This document shows positions 58,111 through 64,000 of a DNA stretch of 64,000 nt, one piece after another. Below the pieces are notes generated by a model. It was not told the DNA's origin. It did no database searches and worked only from the letters and a program-made list of their open reading frames with translations. The stretch lies in assembly GCA_036346225.1 (NCBI GenBank), contig JARFIW010000139.1:4216001-4280000 (forward strand), read 5' to 3'. This DNA comes from Platerodrilus igneus. Its lineage: Eukaryota; Arthropoda; Insecta; Coleoptera; Lycidae. Numbering within the stretch: position 1 is the stretch's first letter; every line of letters starts with the position of its first letter. The translations under genes and the position numbers were made by a program.

Positions 58111-60660
58111 TCTGTAAAACAGTGCTTCTAATAGGAGGTCGGATATATATATTTAGAGGTCTAAATTACGCCAGCTGAAGGGGTTTACAAACAATTTACT
58201 TAGATGTGAAATGGGATATTCGTGCGACGTATAAGCTTTAAGAAATGTGTTGTACTGATCTGTGAATCTGGTTTAGTACGATTAACCTATTGATGTAACT
58301 AGCATGGAAATATACTGGACTAATTATTAATTGTTTTCTTGATAGATTGTGAAATTAAATGTTGATAAAATTTAAAGACATAATATCCAGTTGTATAAAC
58401 TGAAAGATGATAAAGTCACTAATCAGGAGGTTAATGCTTGAGTGAAAATTATGACAGATTTATGTTAAGATAAAACAGTGTATTGTAAACTCGATGTATC
58501 CTGAAAACATTTGCAATACTGATGAATTAAATGAATCAATAAAGTCATGTTTTGCTGAATAAAATTTTTGAATTAAAGTAGTTAAATGCTTTCGGCACAA
58601 TCACAAAGATAATTGTGTTATAAACTGAATATAATATAGAATACTAAACATATATGTCAAAATAAAGAGTAAAGGAAAAAACACTTGCTCTGAAATTGTG
58701 TAAGAAATTAAACTATATAGTACTAGCCCAGCCTAACATTTTTCAGGAATTTTTTAAGACTACTGTCGGTTTTTTAAATATATCATTTCCATAGCAACGT
58801 GTGATGTATAGCCACTACATAAACATATACGTTCTAGCTATAGCTTAATCATGAACGGTTGCACCTATACCACAAAATTATTTTAGGGACCTCGAGATTA
58901 TATTGCTTCCGTCGCAAGCGATCTATGCGATAAACTTTCTCTCGGTACACCAATTTCGCGGCCTTGATATACAAATAACTATTTAAACGCTACCATGTAG
59001 TATATATTAATTAGCGTTAGATTCTTTACTGCTGCATGTATTTTAAAATAACGATTTCAATAAAACTTTCGAAAACAATACGTCAATCGTCTATTCGTAA
59101 ACTATAGTTATAGCAGACACTTCTAGGGTACTTGAAATTTTGAATTTCATACTTTGATATTATTACCAGTAACGTAACTAGCCTTTTGTTGGGGGGAGGG
59201 ACTGAATAGCCATTAATCATTTTCTAAACACAACTTTATCTTTAGCGTTTTCTGAACGTCCTTTTTGGGGTTTGGCTAGAATATGGGGGGGGGGGGGGTG
59301 CTTTCTAAATACCCTACACCCTAGCTACGTGCATGATTATCACTTAATTTATTGTTGAATAGTGGGATTTGGCTGCAGATATAGTTTTCTATTTATTGCG
59401 GGAAAATGTATAATAATGCCATTATCGAAGTCATGCCATAAAAAAAAGGATAAAGTAAATAACATTTTATTGATATATAAAAGAATCTACTAATTTATAC
59501 CTTTTGGTAATAATTTTTTTAAAAACTTTTCAACCTAAAACAATTACTTCATTTACTACGGTTTCCTGCGTCTCTTACTATTGCGCAATTGTTTAATATA
59601 ACGTATAATTACGCGGCAAATTACGCGCCATTTGTATCAAATACCAAACACCTTTAAAAGTGATACAATGGTCGAAGTTTAAGCACAATATAAACAAAAC
59701 GGGTACTCACTCGTATTTTTTAACATCTCAGGATCCTTGTTGTTTTTGTGTGGGTAGGCTATGCCATTATTGATACCAAATTTCATCCGTCCATCCTCTA
59801 TGCTCGTTCGTAGGTGGGACGAGAAGGATACAGGTAGAGGCACACGAAAATATGGTAGAAGGGAATTTACATCCTAAAAGAGAAAAGACAACAACCCCGC
59901 ACAGATAGATGTTCTGGGCTTGAGGTCTCGTAGCTTAATGACGTCTCATTACACCGCGCGTACTTGCGCTATTCACTCCGCGCAGGCGCGACTCGGGGAC
60001 GACGAAAATTGACAAGTTCATTTAAAAAATATTCGCGGGAATTTATTTACATATTTCACAATGTACATTTTGGCTTGTAACACATTTTACTGCTATTTCA
60101 TCAGATGATGTGTATTTCTAAAGAATAAGGTATCCTCTACATACAACAATTTGAAAATCCAACTTTTTTTAAGCGAACATTTGGTATATTACTTGACTTT
60201 CAGGTTCATTAAGTTCTAGTAACAATAGGTACCTAACCGATGAAGTTTGGTACCGTTTATACTATGATCTATAAACAATTTATTTAATTTTTAGCATTCC
60301 GTAATTCACAAAAAGTGTTAAATCTTGAACTTTGTCACGATTTGTCAGTCGGTCAATTAAAATTTTAAAAGAATTAGAACAAAGACAGTCAAATTATAGA
60401 GCAAAGTTCAACTCCTAAAGTTTTAGTTTCTCAAAGTAAAAAACACTATAAAAATCCGTCTGTAACAATTTCATAAACATTAAAAATTGCTAAACATTTT
60501 GTACTTTTGTTACATATTTCTAGGATTTTTCAAAGAATCATAAATTAAATGATATACTACGGTATGTTCCACAGGTATCTTCAATCTCAATATTATTATA
60601 CTCTTAAATCAAACAAAAGAGTGATAGTTTCTTGTTGAACACAACTGAAAAAAATATCTT
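58111..60660. other. Right body of the hAT-like shell, noncoding
   Basis: AT-rich with no ORF of note. A 14-G run lies at 59285-59298. A small possible MITE lies at about 59165-59325, with ACGTAACTAG at its left and the inverted ACGTAGCTAG at its right. Confidence 0.4.
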
Positions 60661-60726
60661 TTCATTCACTGAATGAAAGTCGGCCCGGCCCGAAATTTCG
60701 GGCCCGAGTCCATCCCTAATTGTAAT

Positions 60727-62556
60727 CGGTCAGACACATTTCTACGGTCTGAAAACGACTTTTATGTTCAAGAAATTGTACCTTCATGTTAGAAATACGT
60801 AGGTTGGAGCTATCATAGTAAACTAAAAAATGATTGATGTGTTTCTAGCCGTTTAGATAAATTTATACTGTTTATAATTTGTAGGGTTTGGAAATCGCCA
60901 GACTTACCAATTAAATGTTGATATTTAAATGATTTATTATACCAAGGGTGTTTTATAGTTCTTAAGCGAATTCTTTGAATCTAAAGTGAAAAATTATTTT
61001 AAAATAGGGTATTTTACATGCGAAACCCAGACACCTCGAAAATTTTAATTTATAAGCAAGAAATTTTATAAGCACATGCTTCATTTACTAAAATGTTTAA
61101 AGTTTGATACGAGAGAAACCCCGCACATTTAATTATTGTTATTGCAAATTCTATTCAGTGCAGATGTATAATATTTTAGGATCCCTGATGCTAAAGATAT
61201 TAATGTAAACGCGGGCCAAAGTCTTTTCCTACATAGAGGATGTATGTTACATCCTCAGGTGTGTATGGGATAACATGACGCGAAAGGGATCCGAGTTTGT
61301 ATTCGCGTACTATTAATCTTTTAATAAGCTGATTATGAAGTAAATCGATATATGCTTTCAAATCTACAGTAATGTAGCGAGTTCAGGAATTCAAGCTTCG
61401 TTTTGAATTGATACGGTTACTAATGGTTTCCCTACCAGCTCCATGTTATAGAGAGAAATACATACCGCTTTTGCCATACGGTGATAAATGGAATTATTTA
61501 ATCTACTTGGGTTTTAGGTAGTCTTTCTTACTCAAAGTTAAAGCTCATGCGGTTTAAGATTCTTTGTGTTTTATAAATTAGAATATTTTAGTGGTCGAAG
61601 GAAAACAAGTAAGTGATAAATTATGCAATATTCATAATACTACAGATGCAGTTTCCCAGACAGTTTCGTAGCTGTACAGTTTGAAGCGGTATCATTGGTT
61701 CATGCATCTTTCTCCATTTGAGTGATTGCTGAAATGGAAAATCGATATTTTTAGAAATCTGAATTTGAGATGGTTTTTAAGCGTTTGTGAGAGTTACGTA
61801 GTTAATGTCTAGTATAATCTTTTAAAATTCAAGCTTTAAAATTAAATATCAAAGTAGTTGCTATATTTCCAGATCTTTACCGTTTCACAAAATTTAGAAA
61901 AGAGACAAAGGCAGGAGGCTAATAGAATCGTTAGTCAAAACTTGTAGATGAGCGTTTTTATTTGGTTTTTCTGTATCACAATTGCAAAATTTGTATTGAG
62001 GCGCGTTTTCTGGCACTCCAATAGTTCAACCACTTTAATCTTTTAACTATCTATGTATGTATTTGTTTTTATACAATATATTATATTTTTGTATATAATG
62101 CTGTGGTTTGCAATCTGAGAAAAATAAAATGTTGGGCGTCAATAAAATTGCTGTGAATTATAGCCCGAATATGCCCAAATTACCTTGCTAGCGCAGTTTA
62201 AATGAAACGACGACAATCAAACATGAAAGTCAACTATTTATTAACAAACAATCTTTTCAATAATATTTGCTACCTCCACAGACATCTTTTCTCCAACAAA
62301 CAATACTTAAAAAAATAGTTACATACAAGCATGAAAATCTATAGAATCCAATATCAGGTTAAAATAGAGTCCATAAAATCTCTTTTTTTAATTAATATTT
62401 CAGAACTCTTGCTTTAAGTGAATCACACTATGTACAAATTTTTAGATATGAAGACGAATAATTTTTAATAATCCTTCTTAAATCGAAATCAAACGTTGCT
62501 GATCAGTTATGTTAGTAGAGGATGGTAGGCATTCGAAAACAGCGCCGCCGACGCCG
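60727..62556. other. No recognisable feature
   Basis: About 1.8 kb right of the shell. No coding region or repeat is supported until the hairpin array. Confidence 0.4.
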
Positions 62557-62944
62557 CTAATCGCTTTTTAATGGGTTTTCTCATTAAAAACCCATTAACG
62601 CTAATCGATTTGTAATGGATTTTTTTCATTAAAAACCCATTAACACTAATCGCTTTTAATGGGTTTTCTAATTAAAAACCCATTAACACCAATCGCTTTT
62701 TAATAGGTGTTCCCATTAAAAACCCATTAACACTTATCGCTTTTTAATTGGTTTTCTCATTAAAAACCCATTAACACTAATCACTTTTTATTGGGTTTTC
62801 TCATTAAAAACACTAATGGCGTTTTAATGGGATTTCTCATTAAAAACACATTAGCACTAATCGCTTTTTAATGGGTTTTCTCATTTAAAACCCATTAACA
62901 CTAATCGCTTTTTAATGGGAAATCTTATTAACGATTTTATCATT
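62557..62944 (+). repeat. Nine-copy tandem array of a 44-bp hairpin unit
   Basis: Units start with CTAATCGC or a variant at 62557, 62601, 62646, 62690, 62733, 62777, 62813, 62857 and 62901. The unit continues TTTTTAATGGGTTTTCTCAT and TAAAAACCCATTAACA. Each contains a hairpin: AATGGGTTTT pairs with AAAACCCATT around a 6-8 base loop. The spacing is 43-45 bp except one unit of 36 that lost CCCATTAA. Substitutions are scattered, so the array is moderately old. Confidence 0.92.
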
Positions 62945-63920
62945 TTTCCTAACGTCACATATTTCCTCCTTGTTCCCCTCACATAAATGTATCTTGTTTG
63001 GTATCAATTAATATTAGATTTTTCTCAGCTACCCAAATTTCTAGGAATTTTTCAGATAGCATCATCTCCCAGGGAGCTACCCTCACTTTAACATTTTTTA
63101 CCAGCAGCAGCGATTTCTAACCATCCTTTTAAATTTTTTAGCCATGCGATACGTCAAATTAGTCTAGAATTTTACGCAGAATTCGAATCTGCAAACAGAT
63201 TTAAAATCCGACCACCTCTTACAAAGTTACACTTTTAAAGTCTCCGAGCCTTTAAATTTTTGCTCATCTATATTTAACTCTATTTTTAAAACCTTTTTCG
63301 CTACCCAAGACATATGCTTTAACCAACCATCTACGAATCTTGTTTGGTATCAATTAATATTAGATTTTTCTCAGCTACCCGAATTTATAGGAATTTTTCA
63401 GATAGCATCATCCCCCCAGGGAGCTACCCTCACTTTAACAGAGGGTATATGTGTAACTTTGTAAGGGGTGGTCCTATTTTAAATCTGTTTACAGATTCGG
63501 ATTGTACGTAAAATTCTAGACTAATTTGATGTGTCGCATGGCTAAAAATTTATAAGGCTACCAGCAAAAAATCTTAAAATGAGTGTAGCTCCTTGGGGGA
63601 TCATGCTATCTAAAAAGTTCCTAGAGATTCGAGTAGCGAAGAAAAATCTAATATTAATTGATACCAAACAAGATATATTTATCTCGTGGGTGGAAATGGC
63701 TAGTCGAAGAAAACTATTTGGTTCAGAATGTTAGCGGTAAAAAATCTTAAAATTGGGGTAGCTCTCTGGGAGATGATGCAATCTAAAAAATTCCTAGAAA
63801 TTCGGGTAGCTGAGAAAAATCTAATATTAATTGATACCAAACAAGGTACATTTATGTGAGGGGAGCAAGGAGGGAGCAAGGAGGAAATATGTGACGTTAG
63901 GAAAAATGATAACATTGTTA
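62945..63920. repeat. Palindromic segment between opposing hairpin arrays
   Basis: 62935-63240 matches the reverse complement of 63450-63915, for example ATTTTTCCTAACGTCACATA against TATGTGACGTTAGGAAAAAT, CTTGTTTGGTATCAATTAAT against ATTAATTGATACCAAACAAG, and the TAGTCTAGAATTTTACG block against CGTAAAATTCTAGACTA. A direct copy of part of it lies at 63335-63440. The same sequences form the outer parts of the 47.6-kb element and also occur near 50.86-51.04 kb. Confidence 0.85.
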
Positions 63921-64000
63921 ATGAGTTTTCCCATTAAAAAGCGATTAGTGTTAATGGGTTTTTAATGAGAAAAGCCATTAAAAAGCGATTGGGACTAATG
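63921..64000 (-). repeat. Inverted start of a second hairpin array, cut by window end
   Basis: CATTAAAAAGCGATT followed by AGTGTTAATGGGTTTTTAAT is the reverse complement of the 44-bp unit at 62557. Two units are visible before the window ends. Confidence 0.88.

Larger units (their letters stand above)
43498..60718. mobile_element. 17.2-kb hAT-like shell with nested cargo
   Basis: The left end reads TAGGGATGGACTCGGGC and the right end is its exact reverse complement (17 bp). Beyond that both ends continue with CG-rich GGCCCG/CGGGCC words in imperfect inverted order. With the 8-bp target duplication this is good evidence for one insertion event. Its own likely sequence is 43498-45700 and 58130-60718, in which I see no transposase, so it is non-autonomous or decayed. 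Two other elements lie inside: a DD82E-type relic (45.8-47.5 kb) and a ~10.5-kb element (47.6-58.1 kb). Removing both leaves about 5 kb. Confidence 0.72.
43490..60726. repeat. 8-bp target duplication (ATTGTAAT) of the 17-kb shell
   Basis: ATTGTAAT occurs at 43490-43497 and 60719-60726, exactly outside matching inverted termini. Eight bp is the hAT-superfamily duplication size. Confidence 0.85.

Noticed and set aside
62557..62944. CRISPR-like array with regular 44-bp spacing
   Set aside because: There are no unique spacers (the whole unit repeats), the context is eukaryotic, and it is part of a larger inverted structure.

Overview
The window looks like arthropod, probably insect, nuclear DNA. 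It is AT-rich and I found no intact host gene. It contains mariner, piggyBac, hAT, Crypton, Ty3/gypsy, BEL/Pao and errantivirus-like elements of the kind common in insects. Almost everything recognisable is mobile DNA, most of it broken and much of it nested, which fits heterochromatin or a TE-rich intergenic region. I saw no convincing tRNA, rRNA or CRISPR.

Layout. 0.3-2.0 kb: a foldback element. 2.2-3.8 kb: piggyBac relic (-). 4.06-5.28 kb: a complete but dead mariner with TIRs and a TA target site. 6.7-7.7 kb: retroelement LTR debris and a TA tract. 9.0-11.5 kb: a Crypton-like tyrosine recombinase tail, then a second piggyBac relic split by a 0.55-kb insertion. 11.8-32.8 kb: a nested stack. 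An errantivirus-like gypsy element (A) has lost its reverse transcriptase. It contains a piggyBac (16.5-21.5 kb), which itself contains a hAT (18.0-20.7 kb) with an exact 8-bp target duplication. A second, much younger gypsy element (B, 24.0-32.7 kb) sits in the 3' LTR of A with a 4-bp duplication. 34.3-38.7 kb: an errantivirus-type LTR, an LTR end with a tRNA-Lys-type primer site, and a BEL/Pao pol relic (-).

38.7-40.8 kb: a decayed Ty3/gypsy element whose Pol C-terminus runs in the same reading frame into an OARD1/TARG1-type ADP-ribose macrodomain. This is the most unusual coding arrangement in the window.

43.5-60.7 kb: a 17.2-kb segment bounded by matching 17-bp inverted ends and an exact 8-bp duplication, so a hAT-like shell. 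Inside it are a DD82E-type Tc1/mariner-superfamily transposase relic (-) and a ~10.5-kb element (47.6-58.1 kb). That element has long degenerate inverted arms, a DNA polymerase B-like N-terminal fragment in each arm, and a broken unidentified gene of ~2.2 kb in the centre. Hairpin repeats with a 44-bp period, and other sequences related to this element, recur at 54.4 kb and 62.5-64.0 kb. The window ends inside such an array.

Quality note: in the young gypsy B the LTRs differ mostly by homopolymer length, and at least one pol frame break lies in a homopolymer. Some frameshifts may therefore be consensus errors. The 54.5-58 kb stretch looks especially suspect.
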